NCBI GenBank assembly: GCA_041071465.1
Contig: CP163498.1
Location: 3,676,001-3,740,000, forward strand
Source: Pseudomonas putida
GTDB taxonomy: Bacteria > Pseudomonadota > Gammaproteobacteria > Pseudomonadales > Pseudomonadaceae
Length of the DNA stretch: 64,000 nucleotides
Direction of reading: 5' to 3'
Shown: piece by piece, positions 1 to 9,761 of the stretch
Layout of the letters: each line of letters begins with the position of its first letter
Numbering within the stretch: position 1 is the first letter of the stretch
Made by a program: the position numbers and the translations under genes
Notes under the pieces: model-generated
What the model saw: the letters and a program-made list of their open reading frames with translations, nothing else
Told to the model about the DNA's origin: nothing
Database searches by the model: none

Positions 1-310
1 GGCAGTAACTATAGTAAGTTTCTCGTTCTTCGGGTGTCTGAAGATCATAGCTTGAAATGAACCAAGTTAAGAATGGCAACGCTTGAATTTGCCACCACCA
101 ACTACGATCTTTTCCGAACTCATTCCAGTCAAAATTACGCAGATTAATAGTCTCGCGCGCGAACCCGCGCAGCTCCACTACGTTATTTTTTGCGCAGGAC
201 TCTAGTGTTTTTAGATCGTTACGATTATTGGTCGTAAGATTTTTTTTAATAAAATCGATCGCGCTTTTTTTAGCTAGACAAGTCAGATCGGATGGACGTT
301 TGATAAGCAT
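1..310 (-). CDS. Probable heparinase II/III-like protein, N-terminal part (runs off the window)
   Basis: An open frame starts at an ATG at 308-310 and stays open to base 1, giving about 103 residues of an N-terminus. The segment is rich in Trp and charged residues (motifs DWNEFG, WWWQIQALPFL) and ends near the edge with a PEERETYY segment. That layout resembles the alpha-helical N-terminal domain of heparinase II/III-family proteins found in many polysaccharide loci, but the catalytic part lies outside the window. The start is 17 bp after the preceding glycosyltransferase stop, so it is probably the next gene of the same operon. The function is inferred from weak similarity and position only. 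Confidence 0.5.
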   Translation of the reverse strand, partial: MLIKRPSDLTCLAKKSAIDFIKKNLTTNNRNDLKTLESCAKNNVVELRGFARETINLRNFDWNEFGKDRSWWWQIQALPFLTWFISSYDLQTPEERETYYSYC

Positions 311-327
311 TAACTCAGCTCATTGAA

Positions 328-2489
328 TTATTGAAGAATATTTTTCCATTGATTGGATACCAATTCTGGCGAATAGTTCCTCAATAACATCTCGTGCTTG
401 ATTGTGCCGATGTTGTTTCGTTCGGATACAATCAATTTTATTGCGTCATCTAATGAGTTGATGATGTTCTCTTTAGGCCATATTTGAGAAGCACCGTTCC
501 AGTTCCAAATAACTGGAACTGCGCCGCTAAGCATTCCCTCGCCTACTGCCATATGGAAGGATTCCGCATCAGACGGGGAAAGTACATATCCAACCATCGT
601 CAGCCAGTCATTCACATTATCTCCAGGAGGATCAAAAATGACTTTATGTCTGAGTTTTGCGTTGCTGTTAATTTTTTGGAATAGGGCAGAGTAATAGTTA
701 CGCTCTTCGTTGCGCTTCAAAAGCCACCCATAATCAAGAGGATGCTTTCCTTTGATGCGGAGGCAATAGCGTGAATCCTGCTCTAGAAGGACTTCCAGAA
801 GGTCGATTGCTCGGTCCAATCTTTTGCTCTTTGGCGCTACACCGATCATGCCAAGCGTAAATGCTGCATCACCTGTTTTTTTCTTGGCGGTAAACTTAGA
901 GTCATCCAAAATATTTGGGATAACACTGGTTTTCTCAATTGGAAATCCTTTGAGGGCACTTAGTCCAATAGTGCGAATGCTCTCGCTTACGAAAGCAATA
1001 TGGTCAATGTTTTTCCAGTTAGCTTCTGCTACATATGGAAGCTTCGATTCTTGAGCATGGAATCGCGCTACTAGCTTTTGATGTGGAAGTTTGTTGTTTG
1101 AGAACCACTTCAAATTCCCAAGACACCACTCACAGAATATGATATCTACGTCTTTAAGTAATTTCAGACTGGCCTGTTTGTCATGAAGATCGTGACCCTT
1201 CCACTGGTCCACGGTAAATTCAAAAGATCCAGACTCTTGGAGCTTTTGCTGCAAGGTGCCAAAAAATTTCAGGTCGTGTCCGGCTACCAAAACTTTGAGC
1301 TTCTTTGTGCTGGGTGGCTTGTCGGCGATAATCGCTTGGCTGGTCATTAGCCACTCATGAATCATTTTCACCCGGGCCGAGAATGTATGCCGGCTTGCTA
1401 GTGATTGAAGACGTTCAGCAGCCAGCTGCGATTTCTCGTCATCCAGCAACGCGACCTCCAGCGCCGATTCGAACTCTTCGATGCTGTTGGCAAATAGAGG
1501 ATAGTCTTTACCGAGCAGTTGCTCGTGCAAAGAATTTCGGTTCAGAATGGCGGCACAACCAGCGGCGCCATATTCAAGAATCTTCGTAGAGTACTCTACG
1601 GTGTCGTTCATGCTTTCATCGCGCCATGAAAGCCCGACCTTCGCTAGCTTTAACTCATCAAATACACCTTCGCGACTTTTGGCGCCAAGCCAGTTAAGGG
1701 CCGCAGTGTTTTCCAGTGCATGTTTCATTCGTGCACTATATTCCTTCGCCTTGGCGTCGTTATGGATTTTATCTCCAATAACAATAAATTGGCTGCCGTT
1801 GACGAGGTTGTGAACTTTTGGCCAGCTTTCAGCCATTTCCAGTGTTTTCCACTGGCTTTTGAATTTTCCCGCGTATATCGCAATACGATTTCGCTCGGAA
1901 AGCGGCTTCGATGGCACTTTAAAGTCATTGATGACAGGCGTGTAGATATCAATCTTGCTGTCATCAAGACCAGGGGCAAGCGCTTTCCATAAGGCCGCAA
2001 AACCCTGAGTTTGACAAAGTACCTTAGCGCAGCCCGCCGCATTTTGCGCATGAGGTCACGCTGCTCGGACGAGTAATGCTCAACATCCTGCGGGATATCG
2101 GTCAAATAAACCCATGTTCGACTGAAAATCTCGGGGTGCTTCAGAAGGTTAGTTGCGATTTCAAGGCCGCGTACCAAGCAAACGTCATATTTTTCCTCAA
2201 GTGAGAGCTTTACAGCAAGCTCCGCCATTTGAGTGAGGTCAAGGCGCCGCTTAGACGAACCCTTCCAATAACGCGAGTGCGTGCCATCGATAATGTTAAC
2301 GTTTGGGTGATCAATTAAGGGTTGAAAAAGCTCGTGTCGCTCTGGTTTGCTCTTTGCTACAAAGTCTACGACGGCGCATTGGGTGCTCGCTAGCGCCAGA
2401 GTAATGGTTTGAGCCCAGATTGAAGAGCCGTCAATGAAGTTCAAGTCGGGGGCGGCGCAGACAAGTACACGCTTGTTAATGGTCATCAT
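328..2489 (-). pseudogene. Two-domain glycosyltransferase, interrupted by a one-base frameshift
   Basis: Two overlapping frames together make one protein of about 720 residues. The first runs from the ATG at 2489 and encodes the N-terminal part of a GT-B glycosyltransferase. Near 2042-2045 (an A-run on the coding strand) the reading must move to the frame that ends at 328. Adding one A there gives continuous sequence through AAGCAKVLCQTQGF to VPSKPLSERNR. The restored product has two GT-B-like halves: an acceptor-site motif STKILEYGAAG in the first, and SPSDAESFHMAVGEGML with an EGMLSG element in the second. It could therefore add two sugars. The gene starts by a 4-bp overlap with the upstream glycosyltransferase stop. 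The frameshift may be a real inactivation or a sequence error. Confidence 0.75.
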
Positions 2490-4579
2490 TTAAACCCCGA
2501 TACCTTCTGATTACTCATGGCTCTGTAAAACTCTCTGCTGTCGGCACAATATAGCTGTGGTGCAGTGATTAGCGTGCCTGCTTCGGCAAAACGCCAGCTT
2601 TCCAAGAAAGCCTTAGGGTCCCAAAGTGCACCGTCCAATTGGGCTTCATGATTGAAATCAAATGTGTCCCGATTGAGCGACTTGGCCCAGCCTTTAGCAT
2701 CTGGCTGATAGCTCATCGCATTTGCCAGGTCGCGCAGGTAATAACGTCCATAGCCAGCCAGCGGGTTCAACCAGCCAAGAGCGCTGTATTCCAGTGCTTT
2801 TTTCTCGAACGAAGCGCTAGCGAAATATCCTGGTGGAACCAGTTCTACTCCGTTTGGTCTTGGTAATCCGAGGAGGTCCGGTCCGCCATGACACTCAATA
2901 ATCATCGAGAATTCACGATAAATTTGCTGGTCACACAGTTTTACCAAGCTGTGTACATCAATCTCATCGTAAGCTTTCGCAACCAACAAAATATTGGGGT
3001 TGACGTTGCTCACGGGCGGCATGCCAACGCTCGTGAATACTTGGTTGATTCGGTGTGCATAGGTATGATTGCTGAATACTTCTCTGATACCAAGCAAGCT
3101 ACGTCTGCGCCATTCTTTGTCATCTGTCAGCAGTGTATGGATAGCTTCTTCAGCTTCCTGCTCACTGCTCACCATCCATACAGCGTCCGACTCGAAGAGT
3201 TCCTCAATACCTTTAGCGTAGGTGCTGACTACAGGAGTACCGCACGCCATGAGCTCGAATACCCTACGTGAAAACATCGTAGGCGAATCAGTTACGGAGT
3301 TTACATTGAGGAACAGCCGATACCTGCTGTACTCGGCACAAAGCTCTTTGTACGGAAGGCTGCCTTTGATGCCGGCCTGATATTCTTCGGGGAATGAAAA
3401 AAGTCCGGTTCCAAAGTTACGATCGTAGATGTCCAGGCCGTGTTTGTTGCCGGCTTGGAGCAACCAGCGCATTGCACGGCCACGTTTCGCATGTCGATTG
3501 CCATACCAGCTACCTGCAAAACAGGCACGCTGAAGACGTCCTTCCAGAGGAGCAGGCTTGTGCAGTTTTGGCTGCGCAGCGAAGGGAAGGGCATGAACAT
3601 TCGAATTGCCCGTTTTCTTGCGATACGAAGGGCGGGTATTAGCATCCGTACTGAAGATATGATCGGCTAATTTCGCGCTGCACATGAACTTGTCATGGTG
3701 AACGGGGTCTTCTTTATTCCAAAAGACCATGGGGATTCCACGTTCTCTAGCGTATTGGGACATTAACGCGATTTCTGGGCCAGGCTTGTTGGAGTATTCT
3801 GCAACTCGGAACTGCCAGCTACCCTGGTTACCTTTCCAAGCGCTCTCGATAAAGAACGCGGCCGGCTTGTACTTTTCAGCCAGGGCATACCAGTTATCTG
3901 GCCGTGGTTGAATCAGATTGACTTCTTGCTCGAAGCAGCCGGTTGTGAATTCATCCATGACACCGATTACATATGGTTTGCCGTTCTCTGGGTATTCTGG
4001 CCAGCCCAAGATGCTGATCGCCTGAACCTCAGCAGAAGGAGGGATCAGTTGAATCAGCTCCTCCTTGAGTTGCCGCGAGATTATTTCAATCTGATCAATA
4101 TGAATGGCATCGTTAGGAGCTGCGTTGAACGTGCAGAATCCAATTTCAAGGTTGACGCCACCATCAGGTACTTTAAATTCGTGAAGCGTTACTACTTTAC
4201 CAAGGGTGCAAGGCAGGTATTTATAATACGAGTTCAGCTTTGTCGAGCGTGCAAGCTTGCCGCCTAGCTCGATAATCTCTTCGCCATCAAGATCCAGCAG
4301 CTTAACCAGCAGCAGCGCTTTACGGTTGAGATCGGCAGTATTTTCATATGTCACTGCAACACGAACGGAAACGGTATCACCTGGTTTGACAGCGGCACTG
4401 TTCCACTGAGGGGAGGCAGTCAAGGTGATGCGATTGCTTTCAACTACTTCGACAGTTGGAAGTGGCTCATTCTTCTCCACTCCAATGCGAATGGCTACCT
4501 TTCGGTTTTTCACCAAAGACTCGTAGATACCTAGACTTTGCGCCATTTTCTTTAGCCATCGACGCCCCCATTTTTTCAT
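2486..4579 (-). CDS. Large glycosyltransferase (CgeB/DUF3880-like, GT-B fold)
   Basis: A 697-residue protein. The first roughly 180 residues look like a beta-rich carbohydrate-binding or accessory region (SVRVAVTYEN, LEIGFCTFNAAP). Residues about 200-500 resemble the CgeB/Glyco_trans_1_2 type of glycosyltransferase: PVHHDKFM, ADHIFSTDANTRPSYRK, CFAGSWYGNRHAKRG and the nucleotide-sugar site FSRRVFELMACGTPVVSTY. The C-terminal 180 residues (DEIDVHSLVKLCDQQ) look like a second nucleotide-diphospho-sugar-binding region. The last bases overlap the start of the next glycosyltransferase by ATGA, which suggests translational coupling. The substrate cannot be read from the sequence. It probably acts at the cytoplasmic face on a lipid-linked O-chain. 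Confidence 0.75.
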   Translation of the reverse strand: MKKWGRRWLKKMAQSLGIYESLVKNRKVAIRIGVEKNEPLPTVEVVESNRITLTASPQWNSAAVKPGDTVSVRVAVTYENTADLNRKALLLVKLLDLDGEEIIELGGKLARSTKLNSYYKYLPCTLGKVVTLHEFKVPDGGVNLEIGFCTFNAAPNDAIHIDQIEIISRQLKEELIQLIPPSAEVQAISILGWPEYPENGKPYVIGVMDEFTTGCFEQEVNLIQPRPDNWYALAEKYKPAAFFIESAWKGNQGSWQFRVAEYSNKPGPEIALMSQYARERGIPMVFWNKEDPVHHDKFMCSAKLADHIFSTDANTRPSYRKKTGNSNVHALPFAAQPKLHKPAPLEGRLQRACFAGSWYGNRHAKRGRAMRWLLQAGNKHGLDIYDRNFGTGLFSFPEEYQAGIKGSLPYKELCAEYSRYRLFLNVNSVTDSPTMFSRRVFELMACGTPVVSTYAKGIEELFESDAVWMVSSEQEAEEAIHTLLTDDKEWRRRSLLGIREVFSNHTYAHRINQVFTSVGMPPVSNVNPNILLVAKAYDEIDVHSLVKLCDQQIYREFSMIIECHGGPDLLGLPRPNGVELVPPGYFASASFEKKALEYSALGWLNPLAGYGRYYLRDLANAMSYQPDAKGWAKSLNRDTFDFNHEAQLDGALWDPKAFLESWRFAEAGTLITAPQLYCADSREFYRAMSNQKVSGFK

Positions 4580-4640
4580 GTGCCTTCCCCGTAAAACTTA
4601 GAACTGAAATATTGATAAGTGTTAACTGTTTTGAAATGTA

Positions 4641-4664
4641 CCTGATTGCTTGGCGCTAATCAGG
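4641..4664 (-). other. Hairpin in the gap between two glycosyltransferase genes
   Basis: The arms CCTGATT and AATCAGG form a perfect 7-bp stem with a 10-nt loop. It lies in the 132-bp AT-rich gap between the 4712-5959 and 2486-4579 genes, the widest gap among the glycosyltransferases. No clean T-run follows on the coding strand, so it is more likely an mRNA processing or attenuation structure than a full terminator. Confidence 0.3.
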
Positions 4665-4711
4665 TTATTAAATTTTTATGTGCTCTATATAATCTTCCAT
4701 GATAATTTGAG

Positions 4712-5959
4712 TCATGTTTCAGTATTCGCAAGCGTGTTCGTGCTCTCCGGTGCAGAATCATTTTTGCGTTTTGCAGGGAGGGTCTGGTATATGTCTTGAG
4801 CCATTTTTTGCTTGATGAACGACCTGGAGTATTCGGCGACAAAGTCTTTTCGACAAACGGGCTCCAAAATTAGTTTCTCAAGAGCCTCGATAGCACTTTC
4901 TATATTGCCGGGTGAGAAAACAGCAATATTGTTTATACGGTGGTTGGCGAATCGACGCGCATAGCCAGTCAGCCCGGCCCAGATAGGCTTACCTGTTGCT
5001 GCGTATTCGAAGAGCTTAGATGGCAGTACTTTTCGAAACGCCTTCAAGTCGTTCAGGTGTAGAAACAGTACATCTGCCGATTCGTAAGCCTTAAGTAATT
5101 TGTCGCGCTTCATTGGCGGGCTAATCAAAACGTTGGAAACACCATGCAACTGTAGTTCCCGAAACAGTCGATCTGAAGCCCCGCCCGCGCCAATCAAATG
5201 AAACTCAACGCGATCTTCTAATCGCTTAGCCAATTTAGGTATGATGATATGCAAGCCTTGACCGATACCGAGATTTCCGGCATAGACTATACGTAGCTTC
5301 GCCTTCTCATCAGTACTCATCGAACGAGGTTCCGAGGGCCTCATTCGCAAAAATAATTCGTCAACACCATTGGTGTACTGTGCAAACTCAAGCTCCGGAT
5401 ATCGCCGTGAAAAGTACGGTAGAAATCCTGGTGAAATCAGGTTTACACGACTTGCTTGGCGAATTGTCCAACGTTCGATTGGCGAAAAAATAGTCGCGGC
5501 TAACTTGCCAAGTCGATACGGGAACAGCTCGGGTAAAGTGTCAACAAAAATATCGCGAATATCGAGGTATAGGCTTGCTCGAACTCGTTTCGCTACTAAG
5601 GCTCCAAGTGAGGCAGTCATTAGTCTGGAAGAGGTAGCTACAACTAAATCATATTTTTGATGCTTCAACGATGAGAGGACCGCTTTGGCATACGCAGCGA
5701 ATGCAATCGCTTGATCAATTATCCCGCTTTGATGGCTGGGAAGGTCGATTCTTCGGATGCTGAGAGATCCACTTTGCTCAAGTTTTGGTGCATCTTTTAT
5801 ATAATTATGATAGCGATTCGGGCGTGTCGTAATCACGTCGATCTGAGCATTGTCCCCAAGCTCATGCTGAAGCGACTTCACCAGTGCTTCTGCACGAAAT
5901 GCTCCTGCGGAGAGGTCAGGCGTGTAATAGAAACTGAGAATCAGGATTCTAGGGCTCAT
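4712..5959 (-). CDS. Glycosyltransferase family 4 protein
   Basis: A 415-residue protein that begins RILILSFYYTPDLSAGAFRAE, the usual N-terminus of WbuB-like GT4 enzymes, with the glycine-containing loop that contacts the acceptor. The donor domain starts near residue 225 (IVYAGNLGIGQGL) and carries the EX7E-type segment LPSKLFEYAATGKPI. It would transfer a sugar from a nucleotide donor during O-unit or capsule assembly. Its start overlaps the stop of the upstream glycosyltransferase by 4 bp. Donor and acceptor are unknown. Confidence 0.85.
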   Translation of the reverse strand: MSPRILILSFYYTPDLSAGAFRAEALVKSLQHELGDNAQIDVITTRPNRYHNYIKDAPKLEQSGSLSIRRIDLPSHQSGIIDQAIAFAAYAKAVLSSLKHQKYDLVVATSSRLMTASLGALVAKRVRASLYLDIRDIFVDTLPELFPYRLGKLAATIFSPIERWTIRQASRVNLISPGFLPYFSRRYPELEFAQYTNGVDELFLRMRPSEPRSMSTDEKAKLRIVYAGNLGIGQGLHIIIPKLAKRLEDRVEFHLIGAGGASDRLFRELQLHGVSNVLISPPMKRDKLLKAYESADVLFLHLNDLKAFRKVLPSKLFEYAATGKPIWAGLTGYARRFANHRINNIAVFSPGNIESAIEALEKLILEPVCRKDFVAEYSRSFIKQKMAQDIYQTLPAKRKNDSAPESTNTLANTET

Positions 5960-7191
5960 GAGCGGACCCCAACGCTTCTACGAAGTAACTGGTTGTACAG
6001 TTCAACCAATTTATTTTCCTGTTCTTCCCAGTTAAGTTCCAATGCCGCACGATCCGAGTTGCCCGCCATGACTTTTCGCATGTCTGGGTTATCAACCAAG
6101 GTTTTCACTGCGGTTGCGAGTGCTTGGATATCCTTTCCGTTCAGAAGCAAACCGACCTCATGTTTCTCAACAACCTTTCTAATCTCAGGCAAGTTGGTCG
6201 CGACAATGGGAAGGCCGGCTATCAAATACTCAAACAGCTTGTTTGAGTCTGTAGTGAAGTGGTTGAAGCAAGTGTTTTCAATGGGCTGAACACCAATGTC
6301 TGCGGAAGCAGTGTATTCAGGCAGCTCAGCCAATTTGACAGTTGGAATGAAATGCACACGATCACTCACACCCAGCGACTGGCTTAGGTTGATCAGCGAT
6401 TGTGTCAAGCGGCCGCCGCCGACGAAGACGAAGTAGGCGTTAGGAACAAGGGCTGCAGCATGCACAAGCTTGTGTAAGCCGCGGCCTTGCTGTAGGCCAC
6501 CTTGATAGAGGACGATGGGCCATTGCTTTTCCAGGCCCAATTCATCACGAATTCGGTTAGTGCGGGAACTCGACAGGTAACGTGGTCGGTTCTGAAGAAT
6601 CGTAGGGCGTGGAACACCATACGCTCTGGCGAAGAACTTGGAGCGAGCTTCAGTGGTTGTGATGACTCCCGCTGCACGGGGCATCAGATGCTTCTCGATA
6701 ACGCCAACTACCCGCCGGATGCCTTTGTAGCCTTCTCGGCTGGTGCTTATTTCATGGGCGTCATAAACCAGCGCTGCACGGCTTGCAATGGCTGCTAGCC
6801 AACCCGTGGGCAGCGTATTCACATCGTGAGCATGTACCGCGTCAGGCCGATACTTAACGACATAGGCGAAGAACTTCAGATGCGCCCAGCCTCGTGCGCA
6901 AGCGCGGAGCAACAACATGAGTGCAGAAGTGCGAGATTCTCGTTGCGGGCCCGCCTTGGCAGCTGTCTCCAGCGGGCGCTGCTTTCTTGCCGGCCAGATC
7001 GAGAGCAGGTCAGGTCTTACGCGCAGTACTTGAATACCGTCAACCAAGGTTTCATATGGCTGGGTAACACCAGGTTTGTGCAGTGCGAACACCCGAACCT
7101 GGTAACCTGCTTTTTGAAGGGTCTGAGCCTCTTTGAGCACACGGGCATCATTCAGAAACTCATTCCATACGATCATGGCTATTTTTTTCAT
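5956..7191 (-). CDS. Glycosyltransferase family 4 protein
   Basis: I chose the ATG at 7191 (MKKIAMIVWNEF) because the typical GT4 N-terminal strand begins there, although the frame is open further upstream. The product is 411 residues. Motifs seen are AHDVNTLP and YDAHEIS in the N-terminal domain, VLYQGGLQQGRGL at the start of the donor domain, and the nucleotide-sugar site SNKLFEYLIAGLPIVATN. The stop overlaps the next gene by ATGA. It follows wecC after a 168-bp gap that contains a nested inverted repeat. It is likely a cytoplasmic enzyme building the surface polysaccharide, with unknown linkage. Confidence 0.85.
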   Translation of the reverse strand: MKKIAMIVWNEFLNDARVLKEAQTLQKAGYQVRVFALHKPGVTQPYETLVDGIQVLRVRPDLLSIWPARKQRPLETAAKAGPQRESRTSALMLLLRACARGWAHLKFFAYVVKYRPDAVHAHDVNTLPTGWLAAIASRAALVYDAHEISTSREGYKGIRRVVGVIEKHLMPRAAGVITTTEARSKFFARAYGVPRPTILQNRPRYLSSSRTNRIRDELGLEKQWPIVLYQGGLQQGRGLHKLVHAAALVPNAYFVFVGGGRLTQSLINLSQSLGVSDRVHFIPTVKLAELPEYTASADIGVQPIENTCFNHFTTDSNKLFEYLIAGLPIVATNLPEIRKVVEKHEVGLLLNGKDIQALATAVKTLVDNPDMRKVMAGNSDRAALELNWEEQENKLVELYNQLLRRSVGVRS

Positions 7192-7273
7192 GATCGCGAC
7201 ACCTGCATCGATGTGGCAGAAACAATCCGCAATGAGGAACGGGATCTGCCACATTGCGTAAACACAGATGCTT

Positions 7274-7343
7274 GAACATTTTGACCAGCCACCACGGCTC
7301 GCCGGGTTAACCGGTAAAGCGTGAGGGCGGGATCAAAATGTTC
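7274..7343 (-). repeat. Nested inverted repeat between wecC and a glycosyltransferase
   Basis: GAACATTTTGA at 7274-7284 and its exact complement TCAAAATGTTC at 7333-7343 form an 11-bp stem. The 48-nt loop holds a second near-palindrome, CCGGGTTAACCGG. The element fills the only long gap at the head of this operon. It could be a structured RNA, an attenuator or a protein site; nothing in the sequence decides between these. Confidence 0.45.
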
Positions 7344-7359
7344 CATCGGAGCAAAGACT

Positions 7360-8622
7360 TCAGTTTTGAGTAACGCCGGCAGCATCGATTACGAATGCAG
7401 CGTCACGAACGTTGAAGGTTTCTTTGAACTCACGATGCTTGACCAGCAGAACGTGAATATCTGCACTGTCCTGGGCGTAAACGAAATCAACGTGCTCGTG
7501 GCGCGACAGGCGCTGCGGCAGGGCTTCGATGTTCGGCTCGACCAGTTGCAGTGTGGCTTCCAGCTCGTTGCCCAGGCGCTCGGCAATGCTCAGGGCCGGG
7601 CTTTCGCGCAGGTCATCGATGTCGGCCTTGAAGGCCAGGCCGTAGCAGGCGATTTTCACTTGATGGGCCGACTTGCCCGGGTTCTTGATCAGGAAGTTGG
7701 CCAGGGCCATCTTGACCTTGTCGATCACCCACTCAGGCTTGCTGTCGTTGACCACGCGGGCGGTGCGGATCAGGCGAGCCTGCTCAGGGGTCTGGCTGAC
7801 GATGAACCATGGGTCCACGGCGATGCAGTGGCCGCCAACACCTGGGCCAGGCTGCAGAATGTTTACGCGTGGGTGGTGGTTGGCCAGGCGAATCAGCTCC
7901 CACACGTCGATGTTCAGCTTGTCGCAGATGATCGACAGTTCGTTGGCGAAGGCAATGTTCACGTCACGGAAGCTGTTTTCGGTCAGCTTGCACATTTCGG
8001 CAGTGCGGGCGTTGGTGACGATGCATTCGCCTTCGACGAAGGTGCGGTACAGGCGTACAGCCGCTTCGGAGCATTTCTTGGTCATACCGCCGATGATGCG
8101 GTCGTTTTCTACCAACTCGCGCAGCACGTGGCCTGGCAGTACGCGCTCGGGGCAGTGGGCGATGCGCACGTCGGAGTCTTCACCGTGGGTTTGCGGGAAG
8201 CTCAAGTCTGGGCGGGCCTGGGCCAGCCAGAAGGCCATCTGTTCGGTGGCGCCGACCGGGGAGGTGGACTCCAGGATCACCAGGTCACCCTTTTTCAGCA
8301 CAGGCGCGATGGCCTTGCTGGCGGACTCGATGTAGCTCAGGTCCGGCTGGTGATCGTCCATGAACGGGGTCGGTACGGCGATCAGGAAGGCGTCGGCGGC
8401 TTCTGGAACAGTGGAGGCGCGCAGGTAACCTTCGGTCACGGCAGCGTGTACCACCATGTCCAGCTCGGGCTCGACGATGTGGATTTCGCCACGGTTGATG
8501 GTGTCGACTGCGTGCTGGTTAACATCGATACCGATAACGTGCTTCTTGCGGGCTGCGAAAACGGCGGCGGTTGGCAGGCCGATATAGCCCAGGCCTACGA
8601 CGGAAATCTTGTTGAAGCTCAT
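7360..8622 (-). CDS. wecC: UDP-N-acetyl-D-mannosamine dehydrogenase
   Basis: A 420-residue enzyme of the UDP-glucose/GDP-mannose dehydrogenase family. It oxidises UDP-ManNAc to UDP-ManNAcA with two NAD+. The N-terminal Rossmann motif is [12 protein letters not shown]. The central domain has [17 protein letters not shown], and the catalytic cysteine is in [15 protein letters not shown]. Its start overlaps the wecB stop by 4 bp, and wecB makes its substrate, so the two genes form a pathway pair. The product would be the acidic sugar donor for the glycosyltransferases downstream. The length is normal for the family. Confidence 0.93.
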   Translation of the reverse strand: MSFNKISVVGLGYIGLPTAAVFAARKKHVIGIDVNQHAVDTINRGEIHIVEPELDMVVHAAVTEGYLRASTVPEAADAFLIAVPTPFMDDHQPDLSYIESASKAIAPVLKKGDLVILESTSPVGATEQMAFWLAQARPDLSFPQTHGEDSDVRIAHCPERVLPGHVLRELVENDRIIGGMTKKCSEAAVRLYRTFVEGECIVTNARTAEMCKLTENSFRDVNIAFANELSIICDKLNIDVWELIRLANHHPRVNILQPGPGVGGHCIAVDPWFIVSQTPEQARLIRTARVVNDSKPEWVIDKVKMALANFLIKNPGKSAHQVKIACYGLAFKADIDDLRESPALSIAERLGNELEATLQLVEPNIEALPQRLSRHEHVDFVYAQDSADIHVLLVKHREFKETFNVRDAAFVIDAAGVTQN

Positions 8623-9761
8623 GCTGCGTCCTTGGAGTTAGAGAATGCGGAGAGTGCGTCGAGGATTCGCGCGCACGCTTTTCCATCGCCGTAAGGGTTG
8701 TGGGCGATGCTCATCTCGCGGTAGGTCGCGTCGTCGGTGAGCAGTTTCGCCAGATTTTCGGTAATCGATTCCACGTCGGTCCCCACCAGCTTGACGGTGC
8801 CGGCGGCCACGGCTTCTGGGCGCTCGGTGGTGTCACGCATGACCAGTACCGGCTTGCCCAGCGCTGGGGCTTCTTCCTGGATACCGCCGGAGTCGGTGAG
8901 GATCAGGTACGAGCGGGTCATCAGATAAACGAACGGCAGATAGTCCAGCGGCTCGATCAGGTGGATGTTGTTGACGTCGGCCAGCAGGCGGTTCACCGGT
9001 TCGCGCACGTTCGGGTTGAGGTGCACGGGGTAGACGATGTCCACGTCAGGGAATTGACGCGCGGTTTGCACCAGCGCCTGGCAGATGCGTTCGAAGCCAT
9101 CACCGAAGTTCTCGCGGCGGTGGCCGGTGACCAGCACCATGCGGCGTTCTGGGTTCAGGAAGCTGAACTGGGCTTCGAACTGGTTTTTCAGTGCTGGGCT
9201 TTCCAGCTTGCGAACGACTTCCAGCAGTGCATCGATCACTGTGTTGCCGGTGGTGTAGATGGTCGCGGCATCGGTGCCTTCACGCAGCAGGTTGTCCTGC
9301 GAGGTGGAGGTGGGCGCGAAATGCAGCGCGGCCAAGGCACCGGTCAGGCGGCGATTGCCTTCTTCCGGCCATGGCGAATACAGGTTGCCGGTGCGCAGGC
9401 CCGCTTCCACGTGGGCGATCGGAATCTGCTGATAGTAAGCGGCCAGGCTGGTGGCCAGGGTTGTAGCGGTGTCGCCGTGCACCAGCACCACATCGGGCTT
9501 GAACTCGGCCAGCACAGGTTTCAGACCCTGCAGGATGGCAGTGGTCACGTCGGTCAGGTCCTGGCCGGGCTTCATGATGTTCAAGTCGTAGTCGGGCTTG
9601 ATCTCGAACAGCTCCAGTACCTGGTCAAGCATCTGGCGGTGTTGGCCGGTGACGCAGACGCGCGACTCGAAACGGTCGTCCTGGGCAAGGTTGAGGGCCA
9701 GCGGTGCCATTTTGATGGCTTCTGGGCGGGTGCCAAATACGATGAGGGTCTTGAGGGACAC
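8619..9761 (-). CDS. wecB: UDP-N-acetylglucosamine 2-epimerase (non-hydrolysing)
   Basis: I take the GTG at 9761 as start ([21 protein letters not shown]), which gives 380 residues, the usual length; a longer open frame upstream has no family similarity. The protein interconverts UDP-GlcNAc and UDP-ManNAc. Signature segments are [12 protein letters not shown] at the N-terminus, [11 protein letters not shown] in the middle, and [12 protein letters not shown] followed by RDTTERPEA in the UDP-binding C-terminal domain. It is the first gene of the leftward polysaccharide operon and is coupled to wecC by ATGA. Confidence 0.93.
   Translation of the reverse strand: MSLKTLIVFGTRPEAIKMAPLALNLAQDDRFESRVCVTGQHRQMLDQVLELFEIKPDYDLNIMKPGQDLTDVTTAILQGLKPVLAEFKPDVVLVHGDTATTLATSLAAYYQQIPIAHVEAGLRTGNLYSPWPEEGNRRLTGALAALHFAPTSTSQDNLLREGTDAATIYTTGNTVIDALLEVVRKLESPALKNQFEAQFSFLNPERRMVLVTGHRRENFGDGFERICQALVQTARQFPDVDIVYPVHLNPNVREPVNRLLADVNNIHLIEPLDYLPFVYLMTRSYLILTDSGGIQEEAPALGKPVLVMRDTTERPEAVAAGTVKLVGTDVESITENLAKLLTDDATYREMSIAHNPYGDGKACARILDALSAFSNSKDAA

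Noticed and set aside
7188..7385. 65-codon frame between wecC and the next glycosyltransferase
   Set aside because: Overlaps both neighbours, has no ribosome site, and coincides with the inverted repeat, which explains the region better.
7321..8694. Long open frame (457 codons) opposite wecC
   Set aside because: It is the mirror of wecC codon bias, lacks family motifs and a ribosome site, and wecC has full conserved motifs.
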